The notes: generated from the sequence alone by a model not told the origin. A stretch of DNA of 7,524 nt from JBDGSM01 sp042217615 (GCA_042217615.1 JBDGSI010000034.1:1-7524), one strand, 5' to 3'; counted from the stretch's first letter, positions 1-6,763 are shown. Numbers and translations: made by a program.

Positions 1-591
1 TATCTTCAGATCTTTCAGGTCTCTGAGGTCGTAGTCTTCCTCTGAGGATTCAAGTATGATCTTGTTATCTTCAATCGTGATCTTGGCCTTCCTGACTTCG
101 TCTTTAACTCTTGTCTTCACGTCTTCCATGTCTACGTCGTAGTCTTCCAAAAGCTTCTCGTTGAGAATATACTCAACTTTCAACTGCATGATGTCGATTG
201 TATCCTGCTTCACCAAGTCCTCAAACTTGATTTCACGTAGTTTACGTGCAACACGTTTAGCGTCTTCCTCATTACTGTATTCCTCTTCAAGATACACTTC
301 CATCGAAGGAGTGTCAGGTTCTCTACGTGCGTCCACGATCTCGATTAGACGTGGAAGACCTGCTGTAAGGTCGACCTGTGCGCCACCGGCCTGGTGGTAT
401 GTCTCCATAGTCAACTGTGTAGCTGGCTCGGCAAGCGACTGCGCAGCAACGATTCCGATAGCTTCACCGGGCTCGTACTGCATGTCTTCGTATCTTTCCC
501 GCAGTTTTTCACGTGTTTCTTCATCAAGGTCAAGGCCTTGATATTTTTCCGGTAACTCGTCTATCCTGTCTTTCCAGCTTATCTGTGTCAT
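1..591 (-). CDS. rpoA2: RNA polymerase subunit A'' (RpoA2), N-terminal part, cut by window edge
   Basis: This is the C-terminal half of the archaeal split largest subunit (equivalent to the C-terminal part of Rpb1/beta'). It supplies the trigger loop and part of the jaw and clamp. The first 197 codons are open to the window edge without a stop. Residues 41-70 hold the family block PGEAIGIVAAQSLAEP followed by the trigger-loop core ATQLTMETYHQAGG (57-70), then GLPRLIEIVDARREPDTP (78-95), which is typical of archaeal A''. His66, Gln59 and Met62 match the catalytic trigger-loop residues. The usual SIGEP is SLAEP, TFH is TYH, and an Arg or Asn is replaced by Glu63. From about residue 97 the acidic jaw insertion region begins. 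The start ATG lies 10 nt after the rpoA1 stop and has a GAGGTG SD overlapping that stop, which implies coupling. The family assignment is certain; the 3' end is not visible. Confidence 0.96.
   Translation of the reverse strand, partial: MTQISWKDRIDELPEKYQGLDLDEETREKLRERYEDMQYEPGEAIGIVAAQSLAEPATQLTMETYHQAGGAQVDLTAGLPRLIEIVDARREPDTPSMEVYLEEEYSNEEDAKRVARKLREIKFEDLVKQDTIDIMQLKVEYILNEKLLEDYDVDMEDVKTRVKDEVRKAKITIEDNKIILESSEEDYDLRDLKDLKI
530..541. repeat. perfect 12-bp palindrome TCAAGGCCTTGA
   Basis: This is an extended copy of the AGGCCT motif in rpoA2. The same 12-mer recurs at 5234-5245. It shows the fully symmetric form of the favoured TCA flank. Confidence 0.8.
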
Positions 592-597
592 TTAAAC

Positions 598-603
598 CAC
601 CTC
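598..603 (-). promoter_or_regulatory. Shine-Dalgarno of rpoA2 overlapping the rpoA1 stop
   Basis: GAGGTG on the minus strand, 6 nt before the rpoA2 ATG. Its first two bases are the last two of the rpoA1 TGA stop, giving TGAGGTG. The overlap suggests that ribosomes ending on A1 start on A2, keeping the two halves of the largest subunit equimolar. Confidence 0.8.
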
Positions 604-3067
604 AACTTGTGTCAACCTCTGTAGATATGGCTCCTCTGTCCGATTTTTGTGGGTCAATCCCGTCTTCTCCAGCTCTGAACTGGATGATCTCTCCTTCAGC
701 GTTTCTAACCGTGTGGTCATACTCGACTTTGAGATCCTGCAACGCGTTTGATACACGTCTATACATGTATCCTGATGTCTTGGTACGCAGCGACTTGTCC
801 ATTAATGCTTTTCTCTGACTCATCTGGTGGAAGAACATTTCCTGTGCGTCAAGGCCTTCAAGGATGCTGCTTCCGACAAATCCTTTGGACTTTGGTGATA
901 GCTCTCCTTTCTTGAAGTGGGAGAGAGTTCTCTGCTTGTAACCTCTTTCTATACGGGCGTTTCTAACTGAGTTCTGTCCAAGCATTCCTGCCATTGTTGT
1001 AACGTTCTGCATCGAACCTCTTGCTCCTGAGTCGGCCATGACGTAAGCAGAAGAGTCTTCGCTGAAGTAGTCGCTGATTACATCGCCTATCTCGGTGTTG
1101 GCTTCGTTTAAACGTTTTGTAACTCTTATCTCACGTGTTTCCTCCAAGGTCTTACCTGTTATGGCCTCAAGCTTATCCTGTTCGTACTCACGGAGAACTT
1201 CATCCGCTTTATCAAGAGATTCTTCGATGATTTCCTTGATCTTCTGAGTTGCTTCATCAGGTACTTCAAGGTCGTCAAGGCCTATACTGAATCCTCTCTG
1301 CGTAAGGAAGATCGCCCCTACACGTGAGACACGGTTAAGGAACTCTGCAACTTTATCGCTGCCGTATTCAATGTCAAGCTGCTGGATGATCTCTCCACCG
1401 TAGTCTCCAAGCGCATCCTCATCCAGCACTCCTTTAACCAGGTTTCCGTCTTCAATCACTACTTCGTCTTCCTCTCCCTTGTTTATAGTCAGGGAGATAT
1501 CATCCGGTATAAAGAGGGATACAAGATCTCTTCCAGAGATTTCTTCTCCTTCAGGAAGATCTTTCTCGTGTTCTCCTGCATCAGCCAGCAGATTGAAGGC
1601 CTTTTCTCTTGAAATAGTCTTGTCTTCCTGTGTCAACAGGTATAGGCCTGATACGTAGTCCTGTAGCATTCCTACGATCGGTCCTCCCATCTTCGGTGAT
1701 TTAATATGTTCCTGGACCTGCATCAGTTCCTCTGCTTCTGCTCGTGCTTCTTCTGTCTGCGGTACGTGGAGGTTCATCTCGTCTCCGTCGAAGTCTGCGT
1801 TGTAAGGCGCGCAGACGTTCAGGTTTAGTCTGAATGTTCTGTAAGGAAGCACACGGACTTTGTGGGCCATTATACTCATTCTGTGAAGCGAAGGCTGCCT
1901 GTTGAACAGGACAGTATCTTCATCCTTCAGATGGCGTTCAATCTTCCAGCCTGTTCCAGGTTCCATAGCTTCTTTTATTTCTTCAACATTTTCCTCGGTA
2001 ATTCTTCTCCTGCTGCCGTCCGGCTGGAAGACATAGTTCGCTCCCGGATGTGTATCCGGACCGTTGTCAATCCATTTCAAGGCCTTCTCATAGTTTCTCT
2101 CTGTAACTTTTTTCGGTATAGTCAGTTTCTTTGCCACCAGTTTAGGTACTCCGACCTCGTTGATCCCGATGTTAGGGTCAGGGGAGATAACTGTACGGGC
2201 TGAAAAGTTGACACGTTTACCGATCAAGTTCTGTCTGAAACGGCCTTGCTTACCCTGAACACGCTCTATAAGAGACTTGAGCGAACGTCCGGAACGATGC
2301 CTTGCTGGAGGCACGCTTGAAAGATCGTTGTAGAACAGTGTCGCAGTATGGTACTGCAGAAGCTCCCAGAGATCGTCTATAATGAAGTCCGGGGCTTCGA
2401 TCTCAATATTGTTTTGAAGACGCTTGTTAATCCTGATCACGTCCACCAACTTGTGTGTAATATCATCCTCACTTCTTTCACCGGTATCCAAAGTTATTGA
2501 AGGCCTCATCGTAACCGGTGGAACCGGGATGTGCGTCAGTATAAGGTCTTCAGGCCTTCCGCCTTCCATACCTATCTTTGCGGCGATATCGTCAGGTATT
2601 TCTTTGAACCGTTCCATTATCTCGTCAGGTTTCAGTTCTTCTCCTCCTTCACGGAAGCTGTAAGGCTTGTCAAGTTTTACGTCTTCGACTTCGTACCCGC
2701 ATTCAGGGCACTCGCTCATCCTGTTGGATTTCCTGTAAGGCTTGTCTTCATCTTTCATCAACAAGGTCTGGCATTCTTTGCAGGAGAACCGGAGAAGGTC
2801 TCTGACTTTTTTAGCGTATAGAACGTGCACGACAGGTTTGGAGAGTGTGATTATGCCGAAGTGTCCTTTGCATTCTCTGATCTGTCCACCACAGGTCTGG
2901 CATGTCATTCCAGGGTCGATTACTCCTAGCGCAGGATCCATTACTCCGTCTTCTACAGGGTATCCGTCCGCGTCGTAGACCTCTGCCTGGTCAATCTCTT
3001 TAACAGCGATTTTCTGAAGTTTTTCTGAACTCATGATGCCGAACTCAAGTTTATCAATATTCTTCAT
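602..3067 (-). CDS. rpoA1: RNA polymerase subunit A' (RpoA1)
   Basis: This is the N-terminal, catalytic half of the archaeal split largest subunit (821 aa, slightly shorter than the roughly 870-900 aa usual in archaea as I recall). The clamp zinc sites are visible as C56-x2-C59-x6-C66-x2-H69 and C96-x2-C99 with C120-x2-C123. PPARHRSGR (253-261) and GKRVNFSARTVISPDPNIG (283-301) mark the dock, lid and switch region. NADFDGDEMN (423-432) carries the three Mg-binding aspartates D425, D427 and D429. The funnel region follows (SGARGSMQNVTTMAG, 680-694), then the bridge helix (about 750-780). The bridge helix is unusual: family GGREGL reads SQRKAL (750-755), DTAV reads DKSL (757-760), and the nearly invariant Thr-Ala reads Thr762-Lys763. 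Start M1 is preferred because the N-terminus aligns with archaeal A' and a GAGGTGA SD lies 7 nt upstream, overlapping the rpoB1 stop. It is followed by rpoA2 after 10 nt. Confidence 0.98.
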   Translation of the reverse strand: MKNIDKLEFGIMSSEKLQKIAVKEIDQAEVYDADGYPVEDGVMDPALGVIDPGMTCQTCGGQIRECKGHFGIITLSKPVVHVLYAKKVRDLLRFSCKECQTLLMKDEDKPYRKSNRMSECPECGYEVEDVKLDKPYSFREGGEELKPDEIMERFKEIPDDIAAKIGMEGGRPEDLILTHIPVPPVTMRPSITLDTGERSEDDITHKLVDVIRINKRLQNNIEIEAPDFIIDDLWELLQYHTATLFYNDLSSVPPARHRSGRSLKSLIERVQGKQGRFRQNLIGKRVNFSARTVISPDPNIGINEVGVPKLVAKKLTIPKKVTERNYEKALKWIDNGPDTHPGANYVFQPDGSRRRITEENVEEIKEAMEPGTGWKIERHLKDEDTVLFNRQPSLHRMSIMAHKVRVLPYRTFRLNLNVCAPYNADFDGDEMNLHVPQTEEARAEAEELMQVQEHIKSPKMGGPIVGMLQDYVSGLYLLTQEDKTISREKAFNLLADAGEHEKDLPEGEEISGRDLVSLFIPDDISLTINKGEEDEVVIEDGNLVKGVLDEDALGDYGGEIIQQLDIEYGSDKVAEFLNRVSRVGAIFLTQRGFSIGLDDLEVPDEATQKIKEIIEESLDKADEVLREYEQDKLEAITGKTLEETREIRVTKRLNEANTEIGDVISDYFSEDSSAYVMADSGARGSMQNVTTMAGMLGQNSVRNARIERGYKQRTLSHFKKGELSPKSKGFVGSSILEGLDAQEMFFHQMSQRKALMDKSLRTKTSGYMYRRVSNALQDLKVEYDHTVRNAEGEIIQFRAGEDGIDPQKSDRGAISTEVDTS

Positions 3068-3074
3068 CAGGCAT

Positions 3075-3081
3075 TCACCTC
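3075..3081 (-). promoter_or_regulatory. Shine-Dalgarno of rpoA1 overlapping the rpoB1 stop
   Basis: GAGGTGA on the minus strand matches the archaeal anti-SD well and sits 7 nt before the rpoA1 ATG. Its first G is the last base of the rpoB1 TAG stop (TAGAGGTGA). This fixes M1 as the rpoA1 start and suggests B1-A1 translational coupling. Confidence 0.8.
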
Positions 3082-4880
3082 TACTTGTCCTCCTCCAGAT
3101 CTATTTCAGTATCCATCATCATGGATTTCAACTCTGTCAACAACAGAAGGAAGGCATGCGGTATCTCAGTCTCTCCAAGGTCAGAGGAGTTACAGTTAGG
3201 ACAGTACATCTTGTTCTCCTCTCTATCCATAACACCTACCTCTCCACAGTTGTCACAGACCTTAATCTCTGTTGAGTCTGCTCCAAACCGTTCTTTAAGC
3301 AGCAGTGAGGCTCCGTGTCCCACGAAGACGTCTTTCTCCATCTCTCCGAGGCGGAGGCCTCCTTCCTGGCTTCTTCCCTCGGTAGGCTGCTTTGTAAGCA
3401 GTGTTACAGGGCCACGAGCTCTTGCGTGGACCTTGTCTCCGACCATGTGGCTCAGCTTCAGGTAGTAGCCTGGGCCGATCAGGATTTCAGCATCCATTTC
3501 CTCTCCTGTTAATCCGTTGTACATGGTTTCTTTTCCACTGGACTGGAATCCAAGCTGTTCAAGCATCTCCTTAACTTCTTCCTTGGATTCATTGTGGAAA
3601 GCAGTACCGTCCACAGGCTCGCCTCGGAGCGCACCTGCTTTTCCAGCCATTAACTCAATAACCTGTGACACGGTCATACGGCTTGGGACGGCGTGTGTAG
3701 ATAGAATCATGTCAGGGGTGATTCCCTGGTTCGTAAACGGCATGTTCTCCTCAGGTACAAGCATTCCAACCGTACCTTTCTGACCGTGTCTTGTAGCAAA
3801 CTTATCTCCAAGCTCAGGTACTCTGTACTCTCTCATCTTCACTTTGATCAGTTTATCTCCATCACTGGTCTCTGAGACAAGGACTTTGTCAACTTTACCT
3901 TGCTCACCATGTCTTACAGTCAGAGAGGTCTCACGTCTGTCCGCAAGCCCCATCTTAACTTCTTCGCCCCCTCCACTTCCAAGGAACTTAGGAGGAGAAG
4001 TCTTACCAACCAATACATCATCAGAGTCAACCTCTGTCTCAGGGTTCGCAATCCCATCCTCATCTAAATGAGAATAAGCACCTTCACGCCTGTAACCCCG
4101 GACATCTTTATCCGGTACTTCAATATTATCCTTCTGACCTCCCCAGAAACGCTGGGCCTCAGTCTGATAAGTCCTGATATACGTAGACCGGCCCATACCT
4201 CTCTCAACAGAGGCCTTATTCATTATTACAGCGTCCTCAATGTTGTAACCATCGTAAGAAGCCAATGCAATAACCATGTTCTGGCCGATAGGATGGTCTC
4301 CAAGAACGGTGTCGAACGTATTCGTTGTTACAATAGGTGTCTGACCATAAGTCAGAATATTTTCCCGCGTATCAAAACGCTGATGGAACTCACGTGTAGG
4401 CATTCCAAGGCCTTGTCCTGACATCTTTGCACCGAAGTTCACACGGTCTCCACGGTTGTGCTCAGGGTAGACAACAAGAGAAGCAGAAAGGCCGTTGATA
4501 ATCTCAGGGTCAATCTCAAGGTGGGTATGCTCATCGGTAACTTCCTCCCTGTCAATAGCAACGTAAGCATCTTCCTCTTCCTCAGCATCCAGGTACTCAA
4601 TCTTACCTTCCTCCTCTAAATCATCAAGGCCTAACTCGCCTTCAACAAGACGCTCCTCATCACTCTCACTTACCAAAGGAGTTCCATCAACAATGATTAC
4701 CGGTCTCAAAACCCTTCCAGCATCAGTATTAATCCTTATCTCATCCTTATCCTCACTGTAATGAACAGAAACCTCTTCACCGATATCTCCGCTTCTACGT
4801 TTCTCAACAAGCCGATCCCTGATCTCCGAAGGGCTTTCAACAGTTCCAAGAATTTCCCCATCCAAGAAAACATCAGTCAT
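3081..4880 (-). CDS. rpoB1: RNA polymerase subunit B' (RpoB1)
   Basis: This is the C-terminal half of the split second-largest subunit (599 aa, normal for archaeal B'). It binds the NTP and the RNA-DNA hybrid and contacts A' through the anchor and clamp. The acidic N-terminal wall region (about 1-120) contains LRPVIIVDG (58-66). Then come GYNIEDAVIMNKASVERG (211-228), with acidic residues E215 and D216 near the active site, and DKDVRGYRREGAY (257-269). TSPPKFL (294-300) and ELGDKFATRHGQKG (356-369) follow, the latter with the hybrid-contacting Lys and Arg residues. The C-terminal block RARGPVTLLTKQPTEGRSQEGG (487-508) precedes a zinc site C542-x2-C545 / C560-x2-C563 and the anchor HAFLLLLTELKSM. 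The usual NPHAIPSRMT reads STHAVPSRMT (394-403). The start at 4880 is fixed: an in-frame stop lies shortly upstream with no other start codon between, and a GAGGTG SD lies 10 nt away. Confidence 0.98.
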   Translation of the reverse strand: MTDVFLDGEILGTVESPSEIRDRLVEKRRSGDIGEEVSVHYSEDKDEIRINTDAGRVLRPVIIVDGTPLVSESDEERLVEGELGLDDLEEEGKIEYLDAEEEEDAYVAIDREEVTDEHTHLEIDPEIINGLSASLVVYPEHNRGDRVNFGAKMSGQGLGMPTREFHQRFDTRENILTYGQTPIVTTNTFDTVLGDHPIGQNMVIALASYDGYNIEDAVIMNKASVERGMGRSTYIRTYQTEAQRFWGGQKDNIEVPDKDVRGYRREGAYSHLDEDGIANPETEVDSDDVLVGKTSPPKFLGSGGGEEVKMGLADRRETSLTVRHGEQGKVDKVLVSETSDGDKLIKVKMREYRVPELGDKFATRHGQKGTVGMLVPEENMPFTNQGITPDMILSTHAVPSRMTVSQVIELMAGKAGALRGEPVDGTAFHNESKEEVKEMLEQLGFQSSGKETMYNGLTGEEMDAEILIGPGYYLKLSHMVGDKVHARARGPVTLLTKQPTEGRSQEGGLRLGEMEKDVFVGHGASLLLKERFGADSTEIKVCDNCGEVGVMDREENKMYCPNCNSSDLGETEIPHAFLLLLTELKSMMMDTEIDLEEDK

Positions 4881-4882
4881 AA

Positions 4883-4966
4883 CTAAAGAGCACCTCTGAA
4901 GGCCTTTTTAATGTTCGAAAGCTTTCTAACAACTTTAGTAACCATAGTATCTTGTTCAAAACTCAT
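4883..4966 (-). CDS. possible 27-aa micro-ORF between rpoB2 and rpoB1
   Basis: I do not recognise this peptide. The 94-nt gap between the two B halves contains ATG plus 26 codons and a TAG. The peptide starts MSFEQDTMVT, and its C-terminal part is basic and amphipathic-looking (KVVRKLSNIKKAFRGAL), unlike the very acidic neighbours. An SD-like AAGGTGA lies 8 nt upstream and overlaps the rpoB2 TGA stop, the same architecture seen before rpoA1 and rpoA2. The TAG stop is 2 nt before the rpoB1 ATG, and the rpoB1 SD lies inside the micro-ORF. It is out of frame with both rpoB2 and rpoB1, so it is not a readthrough linker. It could be a translated coupling leader, a true small protein, or chance. 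No family evidence supports a function. Confidence 0.4.
   Translation of the reverse strand: MSFEQDTMVTKVVRKLSNIKKAFRGAL
4891..4900 (-). promoter_or_regulatory. extended Shine-Dalgarno of rpoB1 (TTCAGAGGTG)
   Basis: TTCAGAGGTG ends 10 nt before the rpoB1 ATG. The identical 10-mer at the identical distance precedes rpoB2 (6443-6452). The core GAGGTG is the SD; the shared flanking TTCA is more than pairing needs. It overlaps an AGGCCT copy by one base at its upstream end (4900). Confidence 0.7.
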
Positions 4967-4974
4967 TTTTCGTT

Positions 4975-4981
4975 TCACCTT
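4975..4981 (-). promoter_or_regulatory. SD-like AAGGTGA overlapping the rpoB2 stop
   Basis: AAGGTGA on the minus strand contains the rpoB2 TGA stop as its last three bases and lies 8 nt upstream of the micro-ORF ATG at 4966. It is a one-base departure from the GAGGTGA used by rpoA1. It may be a chance product of the final rpoB2 Arg codon plus the stop. Confidence 0.4.
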
Positions 4982-6432
4982 GCGTCAATCCCGACCTCTT
5001 CAAGCTTTGCCTTCAAACCGTTCTTCTTCATCTCGCTCATACCGGTTGAAACATTGGCGGACATAGCCAAATGCGTTCTCAAACCAATATTCATTCCCTC
5101 AGGGGTTTTGATCGGGCAGATACGTCCCCAGTGCGTAGGATGAAGATCACGTGCCTCGAAATGCTGCCTGTTACTGGACAGAGGAGACACAATATTCCTT
5201 AAATGGCTTAAAGTCTTGATACGGTTATTCCGTTCAAGGCCTTGACATACTCCTGTACGGCCTCCGACCCAGTTTCCTGTAGCCATAGCACCCATGATCT
5301 GGCTGCTTAAAGTGTCGGCGACAATTGTGGACTGCAGGGAAGGAAGACGACCTCTCTTCGCACTTTTCTGGAAATTATACTTCATACGGGCGACTAATCC
5401 CCATTTGCCGAGGAAAACACTTCTGAACTGCATCTCCAGAAGCTCTCCGGCCAGGTTCAAACGTTTATTGCCGTAGTGATCAATGTCATCCTCTTCAATA
5501 TCGCCTTTACCCAGGGCAATAGTATTTCTAATCATGCTTGCCAGGAACTTGGCCTTATCCATACGGGCCTCCGGTTCCTGTCCCATGTGAGGAAGCAAGT
5601 ACTCATCCAAAATGCTTTCAACACGTTCCTCAACATCACTGGTGATCCCTGCCTGATTCGCAATATACTCAAAAGCCTCCTCCTGGTTAGAAGCATCAAC
5701 CTCGTACAGGTTCAGGTAAACATCGCTTGAATACTCCTCGCCGATAGCCTCTACAATCTCCTTATCCGTTTCAAGGCCTAAAGCTCTTACAAGAGCTACA
5801 GCAGGAGTCTTCTTAACATTAGCAAAACTGATGTTGACAATATCATCGCTTCTTCTCAGGACATGTCTCTGAACATACCCCTCGTTCTCGGAGTTAATAC
5901 GGCATTTCTCTTCATCTCCATCAATCTGGTAGACTGGCTTGTTATCAGCCAGCTCCTCCATAGAGACAAGGGTTTTCTCAGAACCATTGATGATAAAGTA
6001 TCCGCCAGGATCCTCAGGATCCTCACCGTTCTCACGCATCTCTTCCTCATCCCATTCACTGGTCCAGCACAGGTCGCTGCCAACCATCACAGGGATCTCT
6101 CCTATAGTAACCTCTTCAGTATCCTGCTTAACGCCTTCAAAGATCGGAGTCATCTCAACCTTGATCTCAGAAGAATAAGTTAAATCACGCATACGCGCTT
6201 CCCGCGGAGTAATATCACGTACAGAACCATCAGCCTCGTTAATCTTAGGCCTCTTAATATCCACATTTACAATTTTGATAACCAAGTCCTCACCATCCGG
6301 AAGCTCAGGCTCAATATTTCCAACCTCGTTCAAGATAGCCTGAATCCGTTCATCCACAAAACGGTTGTAGGACTCGATTTGATGCTTTACCATGTTCTTG
6401 TCAATCAACTGTTCCAGGAACTCTTCATTCAT
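4975..6432 (-). CDS. rpoB2: RNA polymerase subunit B'' (RpoB2)
   Basis: This is the N-terminal half of the split second-largest subunit (485 aa, slightly shorter than the roughly 500-530 aa typical in archaea). It forms the protrusion, lobe and fork regions around the downstream DNA and hybrid. Visible blocks in order are EADGSVRDITPREARMRDLTYS (66-87), GEDPEDPGGYFIINGSEK (136-153), LVRALGLETDKEIV (214-227) and DHYGNKRLNLAGELL (318-332). They continue with ATGNWVGGRTGV (384-395, fork region), SHLRNIVSPL (409-418) and ARDLHPTHWGRICPIKTPEGMNIGL (427-451). The last block normally reads CPFETPEG; Glu is Lys442 here, and the NIGL that follows resembles bacterial beta more than the archaeal NCGL. 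The protein ends where B'' normally ends, so the B split is at the usual place. The start at 6432 has a GAGGTG SD 10 nt upstream. It lies 39 nt downstream of rpoH. Confidence 0.98.
   Translation of the reverse strand: MNEEFLEQLIDKNMVKHQIESYNRFVDERIQAILNEVGNIEPELPDGEDLVIKIVNVDIKRPKINEADGSVRDITPREARMRDLTYSSEIKVEMTPIFEGVKQDTEEVTIGEIPVMVGSDLCWTSEWDEEEMRENGEDPEDPGGYFIINGSEKTLVSMEELADNKPVYQIDGDEEKCRINSENEGYVQRHVLRRSDDIVNISFANVKKTPAVALVRALGLETDKEIVEAIGEEYSSDVYLNLYEVDASNQEEAFEYIANQAGITSDVEERVESILDEYLLPHMGQEPEARMDKAKFLASMIRNTIALGKGDIEEDDIDHYGNKRLNLAGELLEMQFRSVFLGKWGLVARMKYNFQKSAKRGRLPSLQSTIVADTLSSQIMGAMATGNWVGGRTGVCQGLERNNRIKTLSHLRNIVSPLSSNRQHFEARDLHPTHWGRICPIKTPEGMNIGLRTHLAMSANVSTGMSEMKKNGLKAKLEEVGIDAR
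5234..5245. repeat. perfect 12-bp palindrome TCAAGGCCTTGA (second copy)
   Basis: Identical to 530-541 but in rpoB2, where it encodes Gln-Gly-Leu-Glu context; in rpoA2 the context is Gln-Gly-Leu-Asp. Partly shared protein context (QGL) may contribute to the match, but the core motif is enriched in all frames. Confidence 0.8.
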
Positions 6433-6471
6433 CTAAACATAACACCTCTGAAAAAACCTTTTCTCACTCAT
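6433..6471 (-). other. rpoH-rpoB2 spacer with a 12-codon ORF and shared leader motif
   Basis: The 39-nt spacer happens to be fully open: ATG directly follows the rpoH TAA, and after 12 codons (MSEKRFFQRCYV) a TAG directly precedes the rpoB2 ATG. No SD stands at a suitable distance for this ATG that I can see. Like the rpoB2-rpoB1 spacer, it begins ATGAG and carries TTCAGAGGTG exactly 10 nt before the next start. I treat it as a leader rather than a gene. Confidence 0.35.
6443..6452 (-). promoter_or_regulatory. extended Shine-Dalgarno of rpoB2 (TTCAGAGGTG)
   Basis: TTCAGAGGTG ends 10 nt before the rpoB2 ATG at 6432. The same 10-mer at the same distance precedes rpoB1 (4891-4900), so the two B halves share an identical initiation context. 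Confidence 0.7.
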
Positions 6472-6708
6472 TTAACGGTCAACAACCACACGGTAATAAT
6501 TGGTTTTACCGGCGGTAGGGCTGCTACGAGAAATCTCAATAACATCCCCTTCCTCAGCATCCATCTGCTTCAACGCAGCATCAGTCCTCTCAATCTTAGG
6601 AAGATCCTCTTTCTCAACATCATACCTCTCAAGAAGATCCTCAACTTCATCTTCATCCATTTTTTGATGCTCCGGAACAGCCCTGTGATCACGTACATCC
6701 ATCGCCAT
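6472..6708 (-). CDS. rpoH: RNA polymerase subunit H (RpoH, Rpb5-like)
   Basis: This is the small archaeal RNAP subunit equivalent to the C-terminal domain of eukaryotic Rpb5. It sits at the jaw near the incoming downstream DNA. The 78 aa match the family length. Visible signatures are HRAVPEHQKMDEDEVEDLLERY (8-29), VEKEDLPKIERTDAA (31-45) and the C-terminal GDVIEISRSSPTAGKTNYYRVVV (54-76), where SPTAG and YYRVV are hallmarks. It is the first gene of the RNAP operon, as in many archaea. M1 is favoured over M3 because GAGGT lies 10 nt upstream of M1 (6719-6723), the spacing used for rpoB1 and rpoB2. The TATA-like element about 56 nt upstream gives a short leader. Confidence 0.97.
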   Translation of the reverse strand: MAMDVRDHRAVPEHQKMDEDEVEDLLERYDVEKEDLPKIERTDAALKQMDAEEGDVIEISRSSPTAGKTNYYRVVVDR

Positions 6709-6763
6709 TGATTATTGAACCTCGCACAGATAGAACAGATACAATAAGGGGACAACAACAAAA

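Noticed and set aside
161..818. Plus-strand ORFs of about 100-126 codons at 161-541 and 513-818
   Set aside because: They lie antisense to rpoA2 and rpoA1, have Ser/Leu/Arg-rich translations typical of shadows, and show no family features.
3032..3034. Alternative rpoA1 start at Met12
   Set aside because: Residues 1-11 align with the archaeal A' N-terminus (KLEFGI), and the SD fits Met1.
3085..4421. Several plus-strand ORFs opposite rpoB1
   Set aside because: Rpb-family protein is clearly encoded on the minus strand throughout; these are shadows of it.
4881..4974. rpoB2 and rpoB1 as one gene broken by a frameshift
   Set aside because: B2 ends and B1 begins at the usual split point of archaeal B, each with its own stop, start and SD; the split is normal in many euryarchaeal lineages.
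510..5155. CACGTG palindrome occurring about five times
   Set aside because: The excess is small and is explained by the CGT Arg codon after ACA (Thr-Arg-Glu contexts).
5856..6083. Minus-strand 75-codon ORF inside rpoB2 in another frame
   Set aside because: It is fully inside a conserved B2 coding region and has no SD or recognisable product.
6700..6702. Alternative rpoH start at the third codon (ATG)
   Set aside because: The SD would be 16 nt away, against 10 nt for the first ATG, which matches rpoB2 and rpoB1 spacing.
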